From Verrucomicrobiaceae bacterium UBA1938 (GTDB lineage Bacteria; Verrucomicrobiota; Verrucomicrobiia; Verrucomicrobiales; Verrucomicrobiaceae), in NCBI GenBank assembly GCA_002336895.1, contig DDFC01000022.1, forward strand, positions 214,748 to 278,747: a stretch of 64,000 nucleotides of DNA, in the 5' to 3' direction. Made by a program: the position numbers and the translations under genes. The notes beneath the pieces are model-generated. The model was not told the origin of the DNA. It searched no databases and saw nothing but the letters and a program-made list of their open reading frames with translations. Shown here in pieces: positions 46,739-55,158 of the stretch (position 1 is its first letter; each line of letters opens with the position of its first letter).

Positions 46739-47233
46739 ATGTCCGCCCTCTACGCCACTGTCCTGACGACCTTCAAGGAAATGGGCTGGCTCTACCGCGA
46801 GGTGGCCGAGCACTCCGTCGTCGAGGCCGACTTTGAGGCCCACCACACCAAGGTGCCGCTGCACGCTCAGGTCTTTGGAGACACCCACATCCTCTCCGTG
46901 GTCTCCACCTCCACCCTCCAGGTGCCCGCCAGCCACCGCCTCCAGGTGTGCGAGCTTCTCATGCGCACCAACAAGGAGCTGAACCTAGGCAACTTTGAGC
47001 TCGAGTGGGATGGCGGCCAGGTGATGTTTCGCGTCACGAATGTCTTCCCTCCCAACCGTCACGACTCCCGCATCATCGCCAGTCTGGTACATTCCGCCGT
47101 GGCGGAGATGGACCGCCTGACCCCGTTCCTGGGCGAGATCATCCGCACGCCCAAGGGCGAACTGCTGCTCATGAAGGTGTCTGACCTCATGCAGCGCGAG
47201 GATTTGCTACCTCCGGCACCGGATGAGGAGTGA
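46739..47233 (+). CDS. YbjN-domain protein
   Basis: A 164-residue soluble protein with the YbjN/type III secretion chaperone-like fold. Features: the N-terminal helix and strand KEMGWLYREVAEHSVVEADFE, the central strand pair QVFGDTHILSVVSTSTLQVP, the helix LQVCELLMRTNKELNLGNFELEWDGGQVMFRV and a C-terminal helix VHSAVAEMDRLTPFLGEII. Family members act as chaperone-like or sensory accessory proteins; here no partner is evident. It follows tRNA-Pro and precedes a membrane PH-domain protein. Confidence 0.7.
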   Translation: MSALYATVLTTFKEMGWLYREVAEHSVVEADFEAHHTKVPLHAQVFGDTHILSVVSTSTLQVPASHRLQVCELLMRTNKELNLGNFELEWDGGQVMFRVTNVFPPNRHDSRIIASLVHSAVAEMDRLTPFLGEIIRTPKGELLLMKVSDLMQREDLLPPAPDEE

Positions 47234-47291
47234 TTGCGCGTGACACAGGCCGCCCGCCTGTGCTTCTGTGGCCTGAGACACGGCCCACTCC

Positions 47292-48107
47292 ATGCCCGCA
47301 CGCTACACCCTCCAGCAGCACCCGGCTTTCAGCGCTCCTCTTTCCAGAGAGGATCTCTACACCCTGGTGGCGCGCGGCTCCCTGGCACGCGGGGAGATGT
47401 GCGTGGATGAGGCCACCGGCATGACCCACACTGTGGGGGAGCTGATCAGCGGCATGCGCCCTGCAGGCCATGCCAGCGGCACCCGCGCCCGCATCGCCCG
47501 TCCTGCCTACCGCGAGATCAGCCCGGACTTTGAGATCCCCATGGAGGTGGCCGAGACGCAGGCGGAAATGGAGGCCGAAGAAGAGGAGGAAGAGGAAATC
47601 GAAGAAGAAGAGATCGAGGAGGAAGAACCCGAGGAGAGCGCCGACCACGACTACTCCCCCAGTGGCGAGATCATCCTGCACCACGCGCACCCCTCCTGGC
47701 TGGGCTACCCCAAGGCGCTCTTCCTCTTCCTGCTGCTCCTGGTGGCCAGCGGCCTGCTCTACGTCGTCCAGGCGGAGTATTCCATCATCTCCCTGCTCTG
47801 CGCCTCGTCAACGCTGATCGCTGTCGGCATCTCGCGCTACTCGCACGACTACATCGTCACCCGCGAGCGCGTGGAGCTCATCTGGGGCATCATTGGCAAG
47901 AGCTCAAAAGAGGCGCGCATCTGCGACATCCGCAGCATCGATGTGTACGAGTCCGGCCTCAAAGGCCTGCTGGGCCTCGGCACCATCGACTTCTCCACCG
48001 CGGCGAATGCCGGCATCGAAGTGCAGTTCAAAGACCTCCGCCGCGCCCACGAGGTGAAGGACCTGGTGCGCAAGCTCCAGCGCGGCGTGGATCCGACCAA
48101 TGACTGA
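47292..48107 (+). CDS. Membrane protein with bacterial PH domain and acidic linker
   Basis: A 271-residue protein. The N-terminal part (1-80) is soluble and resembles a GYF_2-like small domain (LSREDLYTLVARGSLARGEMCVDEATG). A striking acidic stretch of Glu (about 93-120) separates it from two adjacent transmembrane helices (LFLFLLLLVASGLLYVV and IISLLCASSTLIAVGI). The C-terminal domain is a bacterial PH (YdbS/DUF304-type) unit: HDYIVTRERVELIWGIIGK, then IRSIDVYESGLKGLLGLGTIDF. It should be an inner-membrane protein with both soluble domains in the cytoplasm. Role unknown. Confidence 0.8.
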   Translation: MPARYTLQQHPAFSAPLSREDLYTLVARGSLARGEMCVDEATGMTHTVGELISGMRPAGHASGTRARIARPAYREISPDFEIPMEVAETQAEMEAEEEEEEEIEEEEIEEEEPEESADHDYSPSGEIILHHAHPSWLGYPKALFLFLLLLVASGLLYVVQAEYSIISLLCASSTLIAVGISRYSHDYIVTRERVELIWGIIGKSSKEARICDIRSIDVYESGLKGLLGLGTIDFSTAANAGIEVQFKDLRRAHEVKDLVRKLQRGVDPTND

Positions 48108-48132
48108 AAGCAAGCCGTTGGGCATGGGGCAG

Positions 48133-48280
48133 AAATGACGAATGAGTAAATCCGAATGACGAATGAAGCCCAAAGCCCGAATGCCAAAGCTCGTGGCGCT
48201 GCGTGCCGCGTAGAGCGTGGCATTCAGGCTTTGATATTCGTCATTATTTCGTCATTCGGATTTCTTCATTCGTCATTCGC
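48133..48280. repeat. Inverted-repeat element (ATGACGAATGA family) at a gene start
   Basis: A left arm of about 60 bp containing AATGACGAATGA and TCCGAATGACGAATGAAG is mirrored by a right arm containing TTCGTCATTCGGATTTCTTC and ATTCGTCATTCG. A GC-rich spacer (about 48191-48215) lies between. The arms match imperfectly over most of their length. It overlaps the first about 40 codons of the histidine kinase gene at 48156. Confidence 0.75.
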
Positions 48281-50279
48281 CGCAGGCGCACTGACCCGCG
48301 CCATCGACATCCGCACGCTGCCCTACGAGCGCAGTCTGGAAAAGCTGCCCGTGGACCTCACCGCCACGATCGGCTTTGTGGAAAGCGGCGGCACTGCCTT
48401 CGTGCAGGACGACACCGCAGGCACGCACCTGCACTTCAAGCCCGCACGCAATGACCTGCGTGTGGGCGACCGCGTGCGCATCCAGGGCACCACCACCGCC
48501 GGGCTGTACTTTCCCGGCGTGGACGTGACCAGCCTGCAGATCCTGGGCCACGCGGCACCGCCCGCCGCCGCGCCCGCCAGCTACGATGACCTGGCCACCG
48601 GCCGCTACCACTACCAACGCGTGATCGTGGAGGGGCTGGGCCGCACGCTCACGCCGCTGGATGAAAACCGCTCGCTCCTCCGCCTCGCCATCGGCAGCCG
48701 CGTACTGGAGGTGCGCATCGACTCACCGCTGGAGACCGCGCCGGCGCTCATCGACGCACGCCTGCGCATCACCGCCCTGGCCGCTGGCGGCATCAATGAC
48801 CGCCGCCAGCTCGTCTTTCCCTACATCCGTGTCACCGACTGGAATGATGTGGCCATCACCCGGGCCGCGCCACCGCTGGAGGAACTGCCCGTCACCTCCG
48901 TCGTCACGCTGCTGCAGTTTGGCGCTGCGGACGAGCCCCACCACCGCGCGCGCGTGCTCGGCACCGTGCTCGCATCCTTTCCGGACGGCCGTGTCTTTCT
49001 GCGAGACGCAACTCCACCGCCGCCACCGCGAGAGCAGCCCAAGGACGCCGCACCTCTGCCGCAGCAGTCTCCCTCCATCGCCATCCGCCTCACCTCGCCA
49101 GCCACTCTCAGCACGGGGCAGAAGGCCGAGATCATCGGCTTTCCCATCATGGCCGGATTCAGCGCCTCTTTGGCAGATGCTCAGGTGATCACCAGTGATG
49201 AAGCAAACACCGCGCCCGCCGCGGCCGCCGTGTCTCTCAGGGAATTTCTGGACGGCAGTCACGATGCCGACCTCATCCAACTCTCGGCGCCCGCCGTGCT
49301 CAATGATTTCTTCCGCACGGTGGATGGCTACGAGCTGCGCCTCACCTCCGGCGGCACGCCGCTGCGCGCTTTTTTGCTGCAATCCACTGTGCCCGATCTG
49401 GAGATCGGCACCGTGGTGGGGCTCACGGGCATCTGTTTGGTGGAGTCGTCCAAAGACCGGGGCTTCCGCTCGCAGGCGGAGCGCGCCTCGCTGCTGCTGC
49501 GCTCGGCGGATGACATCGCCGTCATCAGCACCGCGCCCTTCTGGACCACCGGCCGCCTCGTCATCGCCATCAGCATTCTGGCTGGCGTCATTCTCCTTGC
49601 CATCGTCTGGATCGCAGCCCTGCGCCGTCAGATCAGCGCCCTGAGCAGCCGCATCGTGCAGCAGGCCACGCAGGATGAGCGCCAGCGCATCGCGCGTGAA
49701 TTCCACGACACGCTGGAGCAGGAGCTGGCGGGCCTCTCCCTGCGTCTGGACGCCGCCACCACGCGCCCGCTGGAGGACAAGGCGCGCACCCTCATCGAGA
49801 CCAGCCGCAGCCTCGTCTCCCGCATTCAAAGCGAAGCGCGAAACCTCGTCGCCGATCTGCGCGACACCGAGCAGTTGCACGATCTCCCTGCGGCGCTGCG
49901 CGAAATCCAAAACCGCATGCCACCCAATGCACCCGCATTGCAGCTCGATCTCCATCCCCTCCCCGCCATTCCAGGTGCCGTCTCCCACCACCTTCGCATG
50001 ATGGCGCAGGAGGCCATCACCAATGTGCTCAAGCACGCGCAGGCCACCGAGATCTCCCTGCACCTCTCAGCTTCTGCCGATCAGCTCACTCTGCGCATCT
50101 CCGACAACGGCCGCGGCCTCGTTTCAGACACCGCCACTACCGGCCAGCCCGGCCACTTTGGCTGCATGGGCATCCGCGAGCGCGCGCGAAAAATCGGTGC
50201 TGACGTGAGCTGGAAAAGCGAGGCAGGAAAAGGAACGGTGGTCACGGTCTCCCTGCCGCTTCATCATTCGTCCTTCTGA
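48156..50279 (+). CDS. Sensor histidine kinase with large exported sensory region
   Basis: A 707-residue kinase. The first codons (MTNEAQSPNAK) and the hydrophobic signal (LIFVIISSFGFLHSSFAAG) are encoded by an inverted-repeat element. A large extracytoplasmic region (about 50-460) has several beta-rich OB-fold-like units (RVIVEGLGRTLTPL, VGDRVRIQGTTTAG, IGTVVGLTGIC). One transmembrane helix (LVIAISILAGVILLAIVWIAAL) precedes HisKA_3 (ERQRIAREFHDTLEQELAGLSL, His phospho-acceptor) and HATPase (QEAITNVLKHAQ, ISDNGRGLV). The response regulator follows 29 bp later. Without the repeat-derived signal the sensor would not be exported, so either the annotated start is right or translation begins upstream in the repeat. 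Confidence 0.88.
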   Translation: MTNEAQSPNAKARGAACRVERGIQALIFVIISSFGFLHSSFAAGALTRAIDIRTLPYERSLEKLPVDLTATIGFVESGGTAFVQDDTAGTHLHFKPARNDLRVGDRVRIQGTTTAGLYFPGVDVTSLQILGHAAPPAAAPASYDDLATGRYHYQRVIVEGLGRTLTPLDENRSLLRLAIGSRVLEVRIDSPLETAPALIDARLRITALAAGGINDRRQLVFPYIRVTDWNDVAITRAAPPLEELPVTSVVTLLQFGAADEPHHRARVLGTVLASFPDGRVFLRDATPPPPPREQPKDAAPLPQQSPSIAIRLTSPATLSTGQKAEIIGFPIMAGFSASLADAQVITSDEANTAPAAAAVSLREFLDGSHDADLIQLSAPAVLNDFFRTVDGYELRLTSGGTPLRAFLLQSTVPDLEIGTVVGLTGICLVESSKDRGFRSQAERASLLLRSADDIAVISTAPFWTTGRLVIAISILAGVILLAIVWIAALRRQISALSSRIVQQATQDERQRIAREFHDTLEQELAGLSLRLDAATTRPLEDKARTLIETSRSLVSRIQSEARNLVADLRDTEQLHDLPAALREIQNRMPPNAPALQLDLHPLPAIPGAVSHHLRMMAQEAITNVLKHAQATEISLHLSASADQLTLRISDNGRGLVSDTATTGQPGHFGCMGIRERARKIGADVSWKSEAGKGTVVTVSLPLHHSSF

Positions 50280-50308
50280 GTTCGTCATTTGCCTGCTCTC
50301 TTCTTTCC

Positions 50309-50923
50309 ATGATCTCCCTCCTTCTCATCGACGACCACTTCGTTGTCCGCAGCGGCCTCGTCGCCTCATTGGAGCTGGAGGACGATCTCAAAGTCGTGGG
50401 AGAAACGGACCGTGGCGAGGAGGCCTCCGCGCTCTATGCCAAGAAGCAGCCGGACGTCGTGCTCATGGATCTGCAGCTCCCCGGCATCGGTGGCATCGAG
50501 GCCACAGCGGCGCTGCTGCGGGATCAAGCCAGCGCACGCGTCCTCGTCTTCTCCACCTTTGCACGCGATGATGAAATCCAGGCCGCGCTGAAAGCAGGAG
50601 CACTGGGCTACCTGCAAAAATCCTCCTCACGCGAGGCTCTGCTCACCGCCATCCGCACCGTGGCGCGTGGAGAGCGCAGCCTGCCACCGGACATCGCCCA
50701 GCGTCTCAAAGACCGCCTCGCCGAACCCGAGATCACCCCCCGCGAGCGCGAGATCCTCGCCCTCGTCACCCAAGGCCGCGCCAACAAGGAAATCGCCGCC
50801 ATCCTCGGCATCGGCGAAGACACCGTGAAGCAGCACGTCAGCCGCATTTTGATGAAGCTGAAAGTGAACGACCGCGCCCAGGCCACGGCGGAGGCGATCA
50901 GGCGCGGACTGGTGAGGGTGTGA
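50309..50923 (+). CDS. NarL/FixJ-family response regulator
   Basis: A 204-residue partner of the kinase at 48156. Receiver domain with acidic pair D8-D9, phospho-acceptor Asp54 (VVLMDLQLPG) and Lys in GYLQKSSS. The LuxR-type helix-turn-helix is complete (ITPREREILALVTQGRANKEIAAILGIGEDTVKQHVSRILMKL). The ATG at 50309 directly opens with MISLLLIDDH. Targets unknown; the DUF1800/DUF1501 genes begin 69 bp downstream on the same strand and are candidate targets. Confidence 0.95.
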   Translation: MISLLLIDDHFVVRSGLVASLELEDDLKVVGETDRGEEASALYAKKQPDVVLMDLQLPGIGGIEATAALLRDQASARVLVFSTFARDDEIQAALKAGALGYLQKSSSREALLTAIRTVARGERSLPPDIAQRLKDRLAEPEITPREREILALVTQGRANKEIAAILGIGEDTVKQHVSRILMKLKVNDRAQATAEAIRRGLVRV

Positions 50924-50992
50924 CTTCCGTCCACAAAACCCCATTCCCATTTGCACACGCTTATGCTTATCTAGGCGGCACCGTCCCTTCCC

Positions 50993-53596
50993 ATGAACAC
51001 GCGTACCCTTCTGGTTCTGGCCCTGCTCTGCACTTCGATGCCAGCCCCGGCGCTCGACTCCAACGCCAACCAGCAGAGCGACATCTGGGAAATCCTTTTC
51101 AGCGCGACGAGCCTGCCTGCGCTGGGAGATGCCGACCACGACGGCTGGACAAACGCGCAGGAAAGCACCGCTGGCACCAATCCGCTGGATCCACACTCCT
51201 TTCCCTCCTCGGCACTCTCCTCAGGCGTGGCGGGCCAGGTGCATCTCAGCTGGCCCAGCGCCGCCGGCAAAAACTACGCCATCTACGGCAGCCCCGACCT
51301 CAATCCGGCCAACTACACGCTGATGAGCACCGTCTCAGGAGACGGCAGCCACATCGCCGCCCCCTTCGACTCCAGCTCCCACAGCCGCTGGTTTTTCAAA
51401 CTGGCCATCTCTGATGTGGACAGCGATCTCGACGGCCTGACCGACTGGGAGGAAATGCAGCTCGGCTTCAATCCCGCGCTCAATCACAGTGACCGCAACG
51501 ACACCGCCGACCTCAGCCGCGTGCAGTCCACCCTCACCGCAGCCAGCACCATCACCGTCGGTTTGATCGACGGAGACATGCGCGAAGACTGGCCGGACAA
51601 AGGCGTCGTCGTCATCCGCCGCAGCGGCGGGCTGAGTCCCCTCACGGTGAATCTGACCCTCACCGGCACCGCCACGCGAAACACCGACTACACCACCAAC
51701 ATCGCCAGCACCCAGATCGTGCTGCCCATGGGCGCACGCGAGACGTGGGTGGAGCTGACTCCCGTGAACGACGCCAGCGCCGAAGGCGTGGAAACCATCG
51801 TGGTCACCGCCATCGCAGGCAGCGGCTACTCCATCGGCAGCATCAACAACGCCACTGTCACCCTCGGAGATGCCTCCTCTCTGCCCAGTGCCAAAGAGGC
51901 CGCGCGCCTCCTCATCCAGGCCGCGTTTGGCCCGGATCAGGATGACGCCGCCGATGCCGACATCATCCCCGAGAATGTAGAAGCGCTGATGGCGCAGGGG
52001 CTGGAAGCCTGGATCGACGACCAGTTCACCCGCCCCATCGGCTACATCCAGCCCTACACCAACTGGGCGCTGCAATACGCCAACGGTCTCCAGCTCTACG
52101 GCAACTACAAGGAGCACGCCTGGTGGGAGCGCGCCATGGGCGTGCCCAAGCTGCGCCCCGACTCCGCCACCACGCAGCTCCCGGATCCCCTGCGCCAGCG
52201 CGTGGCCTTTGCTCTCAGCGAGATCCTCGTCACCTCCGACCGCGCCGACACGCTGGCCGTGGACTACGAGGGCATGGCCAACTACTACGACATCTTTGAG
52301 GCCAACGCCTTCGGCAACTACCTCGACATCCTCAAGCAGGTGGCCATGCATCCGGTGATGGGCGTTTACCTCAGCCATCTGGGAAATCAAAAAGCCATCC
52401 CCGCGCTGAACATCCACCCGGATGAAAACTTTGCCCGCGAGGTCATGCAGCTCTTCAGCATCGGCCTCTGGCAGCTGAACACCGACGGCACGCGCAAAAC
52501 CCACTCCGCTGGCGATCCGCAGGCCGGGCAGTTCATCCCCACCTACAGCAACTCCGACATCACCGAACTCGCCCGCGTCTTCACCGGCCTGACGTGGTAT
52601 GACAGCAACAGCTTTGACGCCAACAATCTCATCAACGGCGACCGCCTGCACCCGATGAAGATCTTTGACGCCTACCATGACTGCGGTGCCAAAACACTGC
52701 TCAATGGTCTCAACCTCGCCGCCAGCACACCCAGCAGCGGCAGCACCGGCACGGCGGGCATGGCGGACATCAATGCAGCCATCACCAATCTCTTCAACCA
52801 CCCCAACGTGGGCCCCTTCATCGGCCGCCTGCTCATTCAGCGCCTCGTCACCTCCAATCCCAGCGCCGCCTACATCGGGCGCGTGGCCGCCAAGTTTAAT
52901 GACAACGGCAGCGGCGTGCGCGGAGACATGAAGGCCTTCATCAAGGCCATCCTCATGGACCCCGAGGCGCGGGATCCCGCCATGATGGACTCTACCACCT
53001 TTGGCAAAATGCGCGAGCCCTTTCTCCGTGTGGTCAACCTGGCCCGCGCCTTCAATGCCGCCTCCACCTCCGGCCGCTATCCGCTGGATTAGTTCAATCT
53101 CGACCACCAGCAGGACCCGCAGAACTCCCCCAGTGTCTTCAATTTTTTCCTCCCCGGGCACAGCCCGCCCGGCCCCGTCACGCAGATGGGGCTGGTGGCT
53201 CCGGAGTTTCAGATCGTCAATGCCAGCTCCGCCATCACCGGGGCCAACTACTTCTACAGTGCCATCGGCAACAACAGCCTGCATCGCTGGGGCAGCGGCA
53301 CCCCGGCCTACAATGTCGCGCTCAATCTCGATCCCGAGCTCGGCTTCATCATTCCCGCCGCCCACATCAACGAGGACACCCCCAGCGTCTCCAATCTCCT
53401 CGATCTCGACCTGCTGATCCGGCGCTACGATATGATGCTCCTCGGCGGCACCATGTCGCCTCAGCTCTTTCAGGCCATCCGCGAATCCGTCGATCGTGTG
53501 AAGCCGCCGGACACCTCCTGGCAGTGGCACCGCGAGCTCCTCCGCCAGCTCATCACCTCCATCGTCTCCTCCGCCGAGTACAATGTGATGCGCTGA
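50993..53596 (+). pseudogene. DUF1800 protein gene with an in-frame TAG
   Basis: An exported DUF1800 family protein. The first open part (699 residues, 50993-53092) has a signal peptide, a calcium-binding-type repeat (GDADHDGWTNAQESTAGTNPLDP), a Calx-beta-like domain (about 180-290) and most of DUF1800 (about 300-699: DPLRQRVAFALSEILV, HPDENFAREVMQLFSIGLWQL, PFIGRLLIQRLVTSNPS). A TAG at 53090-53092 interrupts it, but the same frame then continues with the expected family ending (FNLDHQQDPQNSPSVFNFFLPGH to WHRELLRQLITSIVSSAEYN) up to 53596. So one nonsense codon splits an otherwise intact gene. The normal DUF1501 partner follows 28 bp later. Confidence 0.85.
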
Positions 53597-53624
53597 TTCA
53601 TCCACTGACGCACCCACCACAGCC

Positions 53625-55055
53625 ATGATCGCCTTTCACCAGCCCCGACGTCAGTTCATCGGCAAGGCCAGCTGCGCCGCCGTCAGCTCCATCCCGGTGC
53701 TGAACACGCTGCTCAATCTCTCCTTTGCCGAAAAGATCTCCGCGCTCACCGCCCCCGCCAGCGGCGAATACCGCGCCGTGGTCTGCCTCTTTCTCTCCGG
53801 CGGGTGTGACAGCTTCAATGTGCTCGTCCCACGGGAGACCTCCGCCTACGCGCAGTATCAGGCCACGCGCTCGGACCTCGCGCTGGCTCCCGGCTCTCTC
53901 ATCGACATCCATCCCACCGGGCAGAACACCTTTGCCGTGCACGGCGGCATGCCGGAGGTCGCCGCGCTGTTTGAGGCTGGGCACGGCGCTTTCATCGCCA
54001 ATGTGGGCACGCTCATCGAGCCCGTGCAAAACCGCAGCCAGATCACCGCGCTGACCAAGAAGCTGCCGCTCGGACTCTACTCGCACTCCGACCAGATCGA
54101 GCAGTGGCAGACCAGCCTGCCCAATCAGCGCTCCGGCATCGGCTGGGCCGGACGCACCGCCGATCTCCTCCAGGGCCTCAATGCCAACCAAAAAGTGCCC
54201 ATGAACATCTCCCTGGATGGCAGCAACGTGTGGCAGACCGGCCATTCCGTGGCCGAGTACGCCATCACCACCGACGGCGCCGTGGCCCTGGATAACTACA
54301 GCGCCGGATGGCAGCAGTACGACACCGTCACGCAGGCTTTCAGCCAGGGCATGGACAGCCAGCTGGCGCTGCAATATTCCAACATCCTCATGCAGACCTT
54401 CAACACCCGGAAGAAGGCCGCGCTGGATGCCTACAATGCCTTTACCACCGCCACCTCCGCCCCGCTGCCCGGCGGCATCGTCTTTCCATCCACCTACGTC
54501 GGCTCCCGCCTGCAGATGATCGCCCAGGCCATCCAGGGCCATGCCAGCTCCGCCCTCGGTGCCGTGCGGCAGACCTTCTTCATCAATTTCGGCGGCTGGG
54601 ACCACCACAGCGGCGTGCTCAATCTGCAAGGCACCATGCTGCCGCAGATCAGCGCGGCCATCGGCGCCTTCTACAATCAGCTTGCCGCCATGAATCTGCA
54701 GAATCAGGTCGTGCTCTACACGGCCTCCGACTTTGGCCGCACGCTGACCAGCAACGGCCAGGGCAGCGACCACGCCTGGGGCAGCAATCAGCTCATCGTC
54801 GGCGGCGGTGTGAAGGGAAAGCACATCTACGGCAGCTTCCCCAGCCTGGCCATCAATCCCGACACCGGCCCCGAGCAGAACCCGCTCGACACCGGCAACG
54901 GCCGCCTCATCCCCACCACCAGCTGCGACCAGTTCTTTGCCGAGCTCGCCCTCTGGCTCGGCGTCTCCCCCACCGACCTGCCGCTGGTGCTGCCCAACAT
55001 CGGCAACTTCTACACCCCCAGCGCCAGCAACCCGCCGCTGGGGTTCATGATGTGA
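53625..55055 (+). CDS. DUF1501 domain protein, DUF1800 partner
   Basis: A 476-residue exported protein of the DUF1501 family, of the sub-type that accompanies DUF1800. A Tat-like start (PRRQFIGKASCAAVSSIPVLNTLL) is followed by YRAVVCLFLSGGCDSFNVLVPR, LYSHSDQIEQWQT, FFINFGGWDHHSGV, VLYTASDFGRTLTSNG and SDHAWGSNQLIVGGGVKG, which carry the conserved Asp/His residues of the sulfatase-like fold. It is intact although the upstream partner has a nonsense codon. Substrate unknown. Confidence 0.93.
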   Translation: MIAFHQPRRQFIGKASCAAVSSIPVLNTLLNLSFAEKISALTAPASGEYRAVVCLFLSGGCDSFNVLVPRETSAYAQYQATRSDLALAPGSLIDIHPTGQNTFAVHGGMPEVAALFEAGHGAFIANVGTLIEPVQNRSQITALTKKLPLGLYSHSDQIEQWQTSLPNQRSGIGWAGRTADLLQGLNANQKVPMNISLDGSNVWQTGHSVAEYAITTDGAVALDNYSAGWQQYDTVTQAFSQGMDSQLALQYSNILMQTFNTRKKAALDAYNAFTTATSAPLPGGIVFPSTYVGSRLQMIAQAIQGHASSALGAVRQTFFINFGGWDHHSGVLNLQGTMLPQISAAIGAFYNQLAAMNLQNQVVLYTASDFGRTLTSNGQGSDHAWGSNQLIVGGGVKGKHIYGSFPSLAINPDTGPEQNPLDTGNGRLIPTTSCDQFFAELALWLGVSPTDLPLVLPNIGNFYTPSASNPPLGFMM

Positions 55056-55158
55056 GGTGGAGACCTTTTCCAAAACTGATTTTCGAAACACGAGATGCTC
55101 GGCGGAGGCTTGATGACAAGCCAGCGGCCGTCGAGACCCATGACTTTCTCGCCACCGC

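Noticed and set aside
47236..47275. CACAGG/CCTGTG hairpin between the YbjN-like and PH-domain genes
   Set aside because: A 6-bp stem in high-GC DNA is likely by chance and it has no T-run; too weak to call a terminator or a repeat family member.
53090..53092. TAG as pyrrolysine or programmed recoding
   Set aside because: No pyrrolysine genes or recoding signal are visible in the window; a nonsense mutation or error is simpler.
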